Shown here: one piece after another, positions 43,871-52,026 of the stretch
How the letters are laid out: every line of letters begins with the position of its first letter
How positions within the stretch are numbered: the stretch's first letter is position 1
Assembly: GCA_022819745.1 (NCBI GenBank)
Contig: JAJEGS010000035.1
Location: 124,001-188,000, forward strand
Direction: 5' to 3'
Length of the DNA stretch: 64,000 bases
Origin: Candidatus Latescibacterota bacterium
GTDB taxonomy: Bacteria; Latescibacterota; UBA2968; UBA8231
Program-made: the position numbers and the translations under genes
The notes under the pieces: generated by a model
Told to the model about the DNA's origin: nothing
What the model saw: only the letters and a program-made list of their open reading frames with translations
The model's database searches: none

Positions 43871-45001
43871 TCATCTGAGCGCCGAAACCCCGCCGCCTTT
43901 GATGGCGCGGGCGACTTCCTTTTCGACGTCGTCTCGCGTGACCATAGTAGTGTCGCCGATGCACTCCTGCACCAAGATACCGTGGGCGGCCCCCCACTGC
44001 ACCGCGTCGGCGGCTCCCCGGCCGTCGAGCAGCGCCGCGATCACGCCCGAGGCAAAAGAATCGCCGCCGCCGGTGCGATCGGCGATCTCAATGTTTTCGC
44101 GCACGGCCGCTTGATATATCTCGCCTTCCTCGACATCGAAGAGCACTGCGCCCCAGTTGATGCGGTCCGCGGTCAGCGCGCCGCGCAACTGAGTGCCGAT
44201 GTACTTGAGATTCGGATAATCGTTGGCAACTTGGTGCAACATCTTGGTGTAGATTGCCAACCACTGATCAAAGCTGGCGTCTTTGGCCACTTTTTCGGTT
44301 TCGTAGCCTAGCGCGTCGTCAAAGTCGTCCTGATTACCGACGAGGAACTCGACGTGCGGCACAATAGAGCGATTGATCTGGCGAGCGCGCTCTTTGTCCG
44401 GCTCCACCTTAGACCGGTAGTTGAGATCAAAGGAGCGCCCTGCGCCGTGCTCGCCAGCTTTCTGCATGGCCTCTAGCGCTAGGGCGGCCGTCTTCTCCGA
44501 GAGCAAGGTGTAAATCCCGCCGGTACTAAACCACCGCGTCCCCAGTGCGCCGAAAAGATGGTCCCAGTCCACATCGCCCGGCCCGATTTCGCGCACCGGA
44601 GTATGGGCGCGATAGTATTCGGTCACCGAAGGCAAGAGACCCTTACCGGCCCAAGTAAAGTTGATCCCGTTGTGCAAAGTCCCCTTGGCATCGGTGCTAA
44701 ATTGGCCCTTACCGCTGTTGTTAAACCAGATGATGTGCCCGGTGTCTAGCCCGGCTTCGCGCAGTTGGTTTTCGATGTTGCGGCCAATTCCGTCGTCAAC
44801 GAGGGCCGTAATAACAGCGGCGCGCAAGCCGAAGCAATAGCTCAGCCCCTCGGCAACATTGGTCTCGCCGCCTCCGTGCCAGATCCGGCCGGTGCGCGCC
44901 CGAGCCGTGGGCACTTGTCCAGGATCGATGCGCATGAGGACTTCGCCTAGGGCGATGGCGTCGTAGTGGGTCTGGTCTGCTGATTTGAGTTGGATGGTCA
45001 T
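43871..45001 (-). CDS. PfkB family sugar kinase (2-keto-3-deoxygluconate kinase-like)
   Basis: A 376-residue ribokinase-fold kinase. The N-terminal GEVLMRIDPG and GGGETNVAEGLSY resemble KDG kinases, and the PfkB signature near the C-terminus is DRTGGGDSFASGVI with the catalytic Asp. It would phosphorylate 2-keto-3-deoxygluconate or a similar sugar in uronate catabolism. It is longer than typical KdgK (about 310) owing to internal insertions. AAGGAGG lies upstream of the ATG, with an 11-base-longer-than-ideal gap. The gene lies 29 bases after the TOPRIM gene. Confidence 0.82.
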   Translation of the reverse strand: MTIQLKSADQTHYDAIALGEVLMRIDPGQVPTARARTGRIWHGGGETNVAEGLSYCFGLRAAVITALVDDGIGRNIENQLREAGLDTGHIIWFNNSGKGQFSTDAKGTLHNGINFTWAGKGLLPSVTEYYRAHTPVREIGPGDVDWDHLFGALGTRWFSTGGIYTLLSEKTAALALEAMQKAGEHGAGRSFDLNYRSKVEPDKERARQINRSIVPHVEFLVGNQDDFDDALGYETEKVAKDASFDQWLAIYTKMLHQVANDYPNLKYIGTQLRGALTADRINWGAVLFDVEEGEIYQAAVRENIEIADRTGGGDSFASGVIAALLDGRGAADAVQWGAAHGILVQECIGDTTMVTRDDVEKEVARAIKGGGVSALR

Positions 45002-45030
45002 ACTACAGTCTTCCTCCTTGTGTTTTGATG

Positions 45031-45620
45031 TTATAGTGGGTTGCCTAATGCACAGAGCCGTTCTACAAAATAACGGGCGCTAGGGCAATTGGCGTGCTGT
45101 GCTGCTCGTCTGACATCAAATCCGTGATCGTGAATGAATTGTCTAGAAAAGGCAACTTTTGACTTTGGCTTTATCCTTTTTTTGTGGCCGAGTTCCTTCA
45201 GCCGATCCCAAGGCATTCCGGTTCGCGTCTCTGGAGCAATCTCGCAGAAGGTGTCGTCGCCCAACCATCGACGCATTGCCTCCGTATCGGCGAGAAACCA
45301 AGATTCCAGCGCCTTCTTCGCAATTAAGACCAAATCAATGTCTTTGGAACCTATGGTTTTCTTGCGCTCTTGCACGCACTGCACACGTCCATCAGGATCA
45401 AGATCGGCAAGTACAACTACCCTATCTGGATTTTTTTTAGTCTGAGTAACCTAATCTTATGCTCGATATTACGGCTGATCATATTACCGTTACCTTTGGC
45501 CTCAACTACCGGCTTAACCACTTTCAAGTTGCAATTTTCGCGTAGCCATTTCGTAAATAATTCGCTCTCAATCAGCCACTTGTCTGAAGCCCCTTCCACC
45601 ACGAACCCCACAGTCACCAT
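45031..45620 (-). pseudogene. DUF4276-like TOPRIM protein, frame broken at an A8 run
   Basis: Two frames together encode a 196-residue protein. The first (from ATG 45620, overlapping the ATPase stop by seven bases) has the TOPRIM glutamate in FVVEGASDK (Glu9) and ends early. The second continues one frame back with VVVLADLDPDG (Asp73/Asp75), then ALESWFLAD, a DUF4276 hallmark. The switch falls at eight As (45431-45438, minus strand), where A-AAA-AAA is in register for -1 slippage. So it may be programmed frameshifting, transcriptional slippage, a real mutation or an assembly error. TOPRIM proteins paired with AAA ATPases (as in PARIS or OLD-type systems) are nucleases in phage defence. Confidence 0.75.
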
Positions 45621-46723
45621 GGCAATCCCCCGGCCAGCAGGTTCGAAAGCCACGCTTCATCAAGGTTCAATGGAACGAGATCCTCTTGGGAGATGTTCCC
45701 GGCATCGGCTTGCTTCATTCTAGTACGGCCATCAACTTTATCCACGAGAACGAGCTCTCTGAGGTTAAGCACTCTAACAACCGACTCGCTATGAGTAGTC
45801 AACCATATAGGATTTTCAGGTGAAGCCTGCTGCCGCATCAAATCTATCAACTCGCGGATGGCCTTGGGATGCAGCCCTCTTTCCGGCTCCTCAATCAACG
45901 TCATTCCGCACCCTGGCGCTGGCGGCACATCGAGAACGGCGACCAGCAAACAGAGTGCATACATCGTCCCATCTGAAATTAGATGAGCTGGGAACAGTTT
46001 CTTGATCCCTTCCTCCTTAAATCCTAGAGCGGTGTTGCCATCTAGTCTCCGCTGTTCAGTCTGGATCTTCTCTATTCCTGGGACAATCATCTCTATCCAG
46101 TCCTGAATTTCTTCGCGTATCGCTTCATCGCCCTCTAAACGATGCAAGACACTCGCCAGATTGTTTCCCTTACTTTCTAATTGTGTTGAGTCAAAGTCAG
46201 ATTTATCCGGCTCCTTTGGTCCCATAGGATCAATTCGGTACACATTTAATTTTCTCAAAAGCTCGGAAAGCGGATGATTTCGATAATGAAGCGATAGAGT
46301 CGAATAGATTGGGTCCCCCCATTCTCCTATGGGGTCAATCTTTTTATTCTTCTCAATTTGTTCCTCATCGAGGACCAACTCTTCTCTGATTCCGGGTTCG
46401 CCATCGAGGTCGTTAATGCTCAGCGAATAGTAAACTTCCTCCTGTTCCAAAAGATCGCATTCGATCTCAAAGCTGAACGTTTTGGAATCTTCCCCCTCGC
46501 GTTTCTTTGAATGGATATTTGCAAAGCCCCCATGCTCACGCAGCGCGATTTCAAGCCCGCCGCGCACAAAGAGACTGACAAAGTCCAGCGCATCAAAAAA
46601 ATTGCTCTTGCCCGAGCCATTCGCCCCCGCGAATACCGAAAAGGGAGCAAGCCCCTTTACCTCCAAAGAGTCAATGCTCTTGAAGTTTTCGATCTTCAAT
46701 CTGCGAATGGTTTTCTCAGTCAT
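45614..46723 (-). CDS. AAA15/AAA21-type ATPase (OLD-like, SMC-related)
   Basis: A 369-residue ABC/SMC-class ATPase. It begins LKIENFKSIDSLEV with Walker A GANGSGKS (33-40). The distal signature and Walker B lie in HLISDGTMYAL and MTLIEEPERGLHPKAI, with the switch His in WLTTHSESVV. Proteins of this class, next to a DUF4276 or DUF4435 TOPRIM protein, act as sensor-effector pairs in anti-phage defence; that role is inferred here. The start overlaps the upstream oxidoreductase stop as ATGA, and the stop overlaps the TOPRIM start. Confidence 0.85.
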   Translation of the reverse strand: MTEKTIRRLKIENFKSIDSLEVKGLAPFSVFAGANGSGKSNFFDALDFVSLFVRGGLEIALREHGGFANIHSKKREGEDSKTFSFEIECDLLEQEEVYYSLSINDLDGEPGIREELVLDEEQIEKNKKIDPIGEWGDPIYSTLSLHYRNHPLSELLRKLNVYRIDPMGPKEPDKSDFDSTQLESKGNNLASVLHRLEGDEAIREEIQDWIEMIVPGIEKIQTEQRRLDGNTALGFKEEGIKKLFPAHLISDGTMYALCLLVAVLDVPPAPGCGMTLIEEPERGLHPKAIRELIDLMRQQASPENPIWLTTHSESVVRVLNLRELVLVDKVDGRTRMKQADAGNISQEDLVPLNLDEAWLSNLLAGGLPW

Positions 46724-47586
46724 AGCTGTACTCGCACTCGGCTCTTTTTTACCAGAGATTTCTCCAGCGCCTCCAGCACCGCCACCGGCCCCAACATGGT
46801 CTGCGCGGTCTCGTCGGTTTTGCCCGTGCGGAACATGGCGCAAAAATCGCGGATGCCGCTCAGATACGAGCTTTCGTCGAATGAGATCGGCTCGTCCATG
46901 CGGCCCTTTTCGCCGATGGCGCTCAGATGGAAACCGGGCGCAGCGCCCCCCACCAAATTCAGGGTGGCCACGCAGCCATCGCGATAAGTCAGGATGGCCG
47001 TGTGGTTAGCACCCGCCCCGCGATGAATCTCGGCCCAGCGTATATCCGTGCCGAGCAGGCGCAGCACCATATCCACTTGGTGAATGCCGTAGAAAAAGAC
47101 GCCGCCCCACTTCGACTTGATGTCGCAGGAGCCAGTGGAGACCACGGCTTGGATGGGGCCAAGCTGGCGCATCTTTTTAGCAAAGGCCCGGTACGAAGCC
47201 TGTTTGGGCAACGTGGAAAAAGAACAGACCGGCACGCCCAACTCCTCGGCCCGCGCCAAAAAGCGCTTCCCCTCGGCCTGACGGTAGCAAAACGGCTTGT
47301 CGATAAAAAGCGGGATCTTGGCCTCTAGCAGCGGCCAAGCCGCTGGCAGGTGCTCCTCGCCGTGGCGGTGATCGACCACCGCCCCATCGACTTGGCCGAT
47401 CAGCTCTTCAGGCGTGCGAACGATGTGCGGGATTTGACCGGCGGCAGCAGCAGCTTGCGCATATTGAGCGGTCTCGCCCCACACGTGAGTCACCCGCACC
47501 CCTCGCACCCTTTTTTCGACATTGAGCACTTTGGCGATAGCTGCCGTGTGGCTGTTTTCCGCCCCGACGATGCCGATGTTTAGCAT
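46720..47586 (-). CDS. Gfo/Idh/MocA family oxidoreductase
   Basis: A 288-residue dehydrogenase-like protein, shorter than usual. It has a degenerate Rossmann start (IGIVGAENSHTAAIA, without the classic GxGxxG) and the family motif as Asp96-Lys97-Pro98 in IDKPF. The C-terminal sandwich includes HQVDMVLRLLG. The altered cofactor loop may mean weak or different nucleotide binding. It follows the amidohydrolase gene by one base and is coupled to the AAA ATPase gene by a four-base overlap. Confidence 0.8.
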   Translation of the reverse strand: MLNIGIVGAENSHTAAIAKVLNVEKRVRGVRVTHVWGETAQYAQAAAAAGQIPHIVRTPEELIGQVDGAVVDHRHGEEHLPAAWPLLEAKIPLFIDKPFCYRQAEGKRFLARAEELGVPVCSFSTLPKQASYRAFAKKMRQLGPIQAVVSTGSCDIKSKWGGVFFYGIHQVDMVLRLLGTDIRWAEIHRGAGANHTAILTYRDGCVATLNLVGGAAPGFHLSAIGEKGRMDEPISFDESSYLSGIRDFCAMFRTGKTDETAQTMLGPVAVLEALEKSLVKKSRVRVQL

Positions 47587-47587
47587 C

Positions 47588-48412
47588 TTATGCCTCCCCG
47601 AACGGCCACAGCTTCAACACCGTCTTGCCCAGCACCCACTCCAGATCCTCCGGCGCGATGAACTTCATCTCGTCGCGCACCACCGTCAGGGCCTGATCGT
47701 AGCGGGCCTTGGACAGACACACCGGCCAATCCGTGCCCCACATAATGCGCTGCGGACCAAAAGCCTGATATACTTCCTCGACCATCGCGTGCGTATCGGC
47801 CCAAGGGTAGCCCTGCTGGGAAATTGACCACGTGTGGCTGATTTTGACGTACACGCGGGGATAGCGAGCCATATCCATCAACAATTGCCGCTCCTCCGGG
47901 TTGTCGGGATGGGCGTCAGCCATGTGGTCGATGCAGCAATCCACCTCCGGGTAGCGGTCCAGAATCCGCGCCAAATCCGGCATCCGGCTCGCTCCGGTCA
48001 GGATCAACATCGGGATCCCCAAATCCTGGGCGCGCGCGAAAATCGGATCCATCCCCGGCCCCTTGAACCAATCGCCCGCCGCATCCCGCGACGGCGAGAG
48101 CCGCATCCCGTGCAGACCGTGTTCTTCCGTCCACATCGACATGTGGTCGGGCGAGGCCGGGTCTTCGGGATTGATGCGCCCTACGGCCATGAAGCGGTCG
48201 GGATATTTCTTGATGACGTGTGCTACATAGCTGTTGTCCCAACGGTAGTGAATGACCTGCACCAGCACGGTCTTTTCCACGCCGTTGGCGTCCATCAGCG
48301 CCAGTAGGTCTTCCGCGGTGTGGTCTTCGGCGGGCGGATTGGGGTTTTCCGCTGGCCAGGGAAAGGCCGGATCATTGATCCATACATGTACATGAGGGTC
48401 GATAATGCGCAT
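47588..48412 (-). CDS. Amidohydrolase-2 family hydrolase (lactonase-like)
   Basis: A 274-residue TIM-barrel hydrolase. DPHVHVW at residues 5-11 is the first metal motif, CCIDHMADAHP gives a further His, and MWGTDWPV the final catalytic Asp. The profile resembles L-fucono-1,5-lactonase and 2-pyrone-4,6-dicarboxylate hydrolase relatives, which fits a sugar-lactone route with the Gfo/Idh dehydrogenase and KDG-kinase-like gene downstream. It is the first gene of this minus-strand operon. Confidence 0.8.
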   Translation of the reverse strand: MRIIDPHVHVWINDPAFPWPAENPNPPAEDHTAEDLLALMDANGVEKTVLVQVIHYRWDNSYVAHVIKKYPDRFMAVGRINPEDPASPDHMSMWTEEHGLHGMRLSPSRDAAGDWFKGPGMDPIFARAQDLGIPMLILTGASRMPDLARILDRYPEVDCCIDHMADAHPDNPEERQLLMDMARYPRVYVKISHTWSISQQGYPWADTHAMVEEVYQAFGPQRIMWGTDWPVCLSKARYDQALTVVRDEMKFIAPEDLEWVLGKTVLKLWPFGEA

Positions 48413-48557
48413 TCGGCATCCTTTCTGCGAAGTGTCGGCGCGATAACATGCAAAAAAGGTCTGCCCGCGTCCAGCATGACACCGCTTGCGATGCTACGTC
48501 CAGCCGCCTAGATTGACCAGCACCTTTTTTCACTCTGCGGCCCACAGGAGACCTGTC

Positions 48558-50126
48558 TTGTTCGACTTGATCATTCGCAACGGCACCATCATCGACGGCA
48601 CCCGCGCCGACCGCTATACCGCGGCCATCGGCCTCCGCGCCGACCGCATCGCGGCCATCGGCGACCTCGGCGATACCGAATCACAGCACAGCATCGACGC
48701 CCGAGGCAAAATCGTCGCTCCAGGCTTTGTCGATGTCCACAACCACTCCGACGGCTGGCTCTTGCAAAAGCCCAACTTCCTTCCCAAGACCCTCCAGGGC
48801 TTTACCACCGAAGTCCTCATGGCCGACGGCATCTCCTACGCCCCGGTTGACGCCACCACCCGAGCCCACTGGCTCTACTACATGCGTGCCCTCAACGGCC
48901 TGATGCAAAGCCACTACTCAGGTTGGGAGAGCCTCGCCGATTACATGCAGCTACTCGACGGCCGCACCGCGCAAAACACCATCACCCACCTCCCCTACGC
49001 CCACCTGCGAGCCATGGCCTGCGGCTGGGACCGCCGCGTCCCCGACGATGTGCAAATGGAAGAGATTCTCGCCGGAGTCGAGCGCGGCATGGCCGAAGGT
49101 GCGGTCGGCATTTCAACCGGACTCGACTACATCGCCGAATGCTTTGCCACCACCGACGAACTCGTCGAAGCCTGCACCGCCATGGCAGCCCAACAGGGCC
49201 TCTACGCCACTCACGTGCGCTACAAAAAGGGCACCCTAGCCGGGGTGCAAGAAGCCGTCGAAATCGGTCGGCGCGCCGGTGTCCCGGTCCACATTTCCCA
49301 CTTCAAGGGCACCTCTCCCCAGCAAATCGACGAATTACTATCGTACGTGGATCAAGTCGCGGTCAACGAGGTAGACTTCAGCTTCGACGTGTACCCGTAC
49401 CTGCCCGGCTCGACCATGCTCAACTTCATGTTGCCCTATGAGGTGTGGGAAGACGGTCCGCTGGGCGTCTTGCCCAAACTCAACGATCCCACAATCCGCC
49501 GCCGCTTCGCCCGCGTCCTCGACCGCTACGCCAACCCCCTCGACCGGATGACCATTGCCTGGCTGCCCGGGCGGGACAACGCCCGCTTTATCGGCCGCAC
49601 CTTAGACGAATACGTCCAATATGCCGGTGCCTCTCCAACCGACGCGCTCTGCGACCTGCTGATCGAGGAGAACTTGGCGGTCCTCCTCGTCTTCCACCAC
49701 GGCGACGACGCCTTGGTCCATCCCTTTCTGTCGCACGAAAAATACATGCTAGGCAGTGACGGGATTTACTTCCCCGACGGTGCCGTTCACCCGCGTTTAT
49801 ACGGATCGGCCGCGCGTCTGTTGGGACCTTGTGTGCGCGACCACCAGCTCTTCTCGCTCGAAGAGGCGGTGTACAAGCTGAGCGCCCACCCGGCATCGCG
49901 ATTTGGGCTGACGCAACGGGGACAAATCGCCGAGGACTTCTACGCGGACTTAGTCGTTTTTGACGCGGCCACTGTTGCGGATCGCGCCACGTACGCCGAC
50001 CCTCACCAGTACTCGGTCGGCGTCGAGCATGTCCTCGTCAACGGAGTTTCCATCGTCCGCAACGGATGTGCAGTCGAAGATTTGGGGCCGACTTGGCCGG
50101 GTCGCTACCTGAAGTTCAAGGCCTGA
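48558..50126 (+). CDS. N-acyl-D-amino-acid deacylase family amidohydrolase
   Basis: A 522-residue D-aminoacylase/dihydroorotase-type metallohydrolase. The N-terminal beta-sandwich is DLIIRNGTIIDGTRADR, the metal site His61-x-His63 (VDVHNHSDG), followed by GISTGLDY, HVRYKKGTLAG, VHISHFKG and the Asp of MLGSDGIYFPDG. It would cleave an N-acyl bond on a D-amino acid or related amide; the substrate is unproven. The start is a TTG with AGGAG exactly seven bases upstream, rather than an upstream frame extension of 24 residues that lacks a site. Confidence 0.87.
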   Translation: MFDLIIRNGTIIDGTRADRYTAAIGLRADRIAAIGDLGDTESQHSIDARGKIVAPGFVDVHNHSDGWLLQKPNFLPKTLQGFTTEVLMADGISYAPVDATTRAHWLYYMRALNGLMQSHYSGWESLADYMQLLDGRTAQNTITHLPYAHLRAMACGWDRRVPDDVQMEEILAGVERGMAEGAVGISTGLDYIAECFATTDELVEACTAMAAQQGLYATHVRYKKGTLAGVQEAVEIGRRAGVPVHISHFKGTSPQQIDELLSYVDQVAVNEVDFSFDVYPYLPGSTMLNFMLPYEVWEDGPLGVLPKLNDPTIRRRFARVLDRYANPLDRMTIAWLPGRDNARFIGRTLDEYVQYAGASPTDALCDLLIEENLAVLLVFHHGDDALVHPFLSHEKYMLGSDGIYFPDGAVHPRLYGSAARLLGPCVRDHQLFSLEEAVYKLSAHPASRFGLTQRGQIAEDFYADLVVFDAATVADRATYADPHQYSVGVEHVLVNGVSIVRNGCAVEDLGPTWPGRYLKFKA

Positions 50127-50498
50127 TTAGTACTTGCTCATCTGCCCGCCGTTCCAACACTCAGCCGTCTCGCCCTTGTGGTTGAGGAGCGTGGCCGATT
50201 GCTCGCCTAGCTTGACCCATACCGTCTGACCGACATAGATCCAACACCAAGAACAATGCTCTTTGGGGTCGAGCATCCAGACAGTCCTGTCCGGCAACCG
50301 CACCAACAAGCCCCCCTCGGCAAAGCGGCGCATCAAGTGCGCCTCCACATAGCCTCCCTCAGCCAAAAGCTGCGCGGCCTTGGGCGAGGGTTCCGGGGAT
50401 GTAGCCGGCGCGGCGATCAGCGCACATCCCCCGATTAACACGGCGCAGATGACCGCCCCGCGCAGCTTACGCATTATAGTAAGTGCCAACATGCACAT
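50127..50498 (-). CDS. Small exported, possibly lipidated protein of unknown function
   Basis: A 123-residue protein. A hydrophobic N-terminus (AVICAVLIGGCALIAAP) could be a lipoprotein signal with a lipobox-like LIGGC, or a simple signal peptide. The mature part contains GLLVRLPDRTVWML and HCSWCWIYVGQTVWVKLG, perhaps a small SH3-like beta fold; CSWC could form a disulfide. No family recognised. The ATG immediately follows the P450 stop, so it is likely coupled to it. Methionines at codons 3 and 9 are alternative starts. Its stop abuts the convergent deacylase gene. Confidence 0.6.
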   Translation of the reverse strand: MCMLALTIMRKLRGAVICAVLIGGCALIAAPATSPEPSPKAAQLLAEGGYVEAHLMRRFAEGGLLVRLPDRTVWMLDPKEHCSWCWIYVGQTVWVKLGEQSATLLNHKGETAECWNGGQMSKY

Positions 50499-51770
50499 TC
50501 ACCTGTCTGATCCCGCCTCCACCTCGACCCAGAGTTCCTCTACTCCACGCAAGCTGATTTGCTCCCGGCGCTTCGGCTCGCCCGCCAAGCGCAGCGACCG
50601 AAACCGCCGCAGTATGGTCTTGAACGCAATGCGGCCTTCCATCTCGGCCAACGACGCGCCCAAGCAGTAGTGGATGCCGCGGCCGAACGAGAGGTGGCTC
50701 GTGCCCTTGCGGCCAATGTCCAGCATGTCCGGCTGTTCAAAGACTGCTGGGTCGCGGTTGGCTGAGCCGATTAAAGAAATGACCAGTTGCCCAGCGCGAA
50801 TGTGCTTGCCGCTAATCTCCACATCCTGGCGCACAACCCGCCCGTCGAGCTGAACCGGCGGGTCGTAGCGCAAAAGTTCCTTGACGGCTGAATCCAGCAA
50901 GTCTGGGTTGTGCCGCAGGCGTTGCAGTTGATCTGGGTTCGATAGCAGCGCCAACATGCCGTTACCGATCAGGTTCCGAGTCGTTTCGTTCCCAGCAACC
51001 AGCAACAGCATTAGCGTCTTGATGAGTTCGTCGTGCGTCAGCTTGCTGCCTTCCTCTTCAGCGGCTAGCAGGATGCTGATTAGATCGTCCCTCGGCTCCT
51101 GTCGCCGCACGGCGATGATGGACTCAAAGTACTCGGTCAATTCTTCCGCGGCGCGGCCAACGCGCTCGATTGCGTCTTCAGGCAAAAACGGTTCAACGCT
51201 GAGCGCGAGGTCGTTGGACCAATCCTTGAAGCGGTCCATGTCTTTGGGCGGGACGCCCATCATGTCGGCGATGATCGTAATCGGCAACGGGTACGCCAAA
51301 GCGGCGATCAGATCGAAGCAGCGCTGGCCGACGACCGCGTCGAGCAACTGTTCGGCGGTCTGTTCCACTCTAAAGCGCAGCTTTTCAATGGCGCGTGGCG
51401 CGAACGCCGGCGAGACGAGTGCCCGCAGGCGCGTGTGCTCGGGCGGATCTTGGTGCAGCAGGCTGATGAGGCCGGTCTGTTCGCGCACCACGCTGGGGAT
51501 GGCATTGGAGAATCGGACGTGGTCCCGCAAAACCGCGTCGCAGTCTTTGTAGCGCGTCAACGCCCACCCGTCCAGCAACCGCATCCGATGCACGGGATCC
51601 TGCTGTCGCATCTGGGCGTACTTTGGATACGGATCCGCTAGGATCTCGGCTGAGCCGGGATGGTAGGAAACCCCCGATTCGAGCCGCTCCCGCGCCAGCA
51701 GCGCCTTGATCGCGATCGGCTCTACGGCCTTGCGCGCGAGCTTGGCGAGACGCCCAATCGGACCGCTCAT
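50499..51770 (-). CDS. Cytochrome P450
   Basis: A 423-residue soluble bacterial P450 mono-oxygenase. The I-helix oxygen-activation motif is AGNETT (259-264), the K-helix ExxR is Glu298 to Arg301, and the haem-thiolate Cys369 lies in FGRGIHYCLGA. It resembles class I bacterial P450s (CYP107/CYP109-like) that hydroxylate lipids, terpenes or polyketides and need ferredoxin partners, none of which is nearby. It is the first gene of a two-gene unit with the small exported protein. Substrate unknown. Confidence 0.92.
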   Translation of the reverse strand: MSGPIGRLAKLARKAVEPIAIKALLARERLESGVSYHPGSAEILADPYPKYAQMRQQDPVHRMRLLDGWALTRYKDCDAVLRDHVRFSNAIPSVVREQTGLISLLHQDPPEHTRLRALVSPAFAPRAIEKLRFRVEQTAEQLLDAVVGQRCFDLIAALAYPLPITIIADMMGVPPKDMDRFKDWSNDLALSVEPFLPEDAIERVGRAAEELTEYFESIIAVRRQEPRDDLISILLAAEEEGSKLTHDELIKTLMLLLVAGNETTRNLIGNGMLALLSNPDQLQRLRHNPDLLDSAVKELLRYDPPVQLDGRVVRQDVEISGKHIRAGQLVISLIGSANRDPAVFEQPDMLDIGRKGTSHLSFGRGIHYCLGASLAEMEGRIAFKTILRRFRSLRLAGEPKRREQISLRGVEELWVEVEAGSDR

Positions 51771-51823
51771 ATAGCAATCCTACACGATTGAACGATTCGA
51801 ACTACGGATCGTCTCGTTTCCAC

Positions 51824-51854
51824 TCTGCGTTCATCTACGTCCACCTGCGGATCA
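51824..51854. repeat. Dispersed 10-bp-unit repeat, copy C
   Basis: TCTGCGTTCA, TCTACGTCCA and end unit CCTGCGGATCA, in the 256-base spacer between the divergent P450 and AAA-ATPase genes. Nothing else definite is seen in that spacer. Confidence 0.6.
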
Positions 51855-52026
51855 TCCATCCGCTCTCCTCTTGCTTGAGCTTGACGCTGTTTTGCACTCT
51901 CGTCGATATTGAGTACGCTAACGCCGACCCTTAAGATAATACGAGGACCCAGCCAGCCCTACCAAAGCCATCGCCCAACTCTGCGCTGAAGTGGCCGCAA
52001 GCAGATCAAAAGCCAAGGAGACAGCC

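Noticed and set aside
45031..45384. A separate 117-residue gene starting at a GTG
   Set aside because: The frame is open upstream of that GTG and reads straight into the TOPRIM DLD motif, so it is the second half of the split gene.
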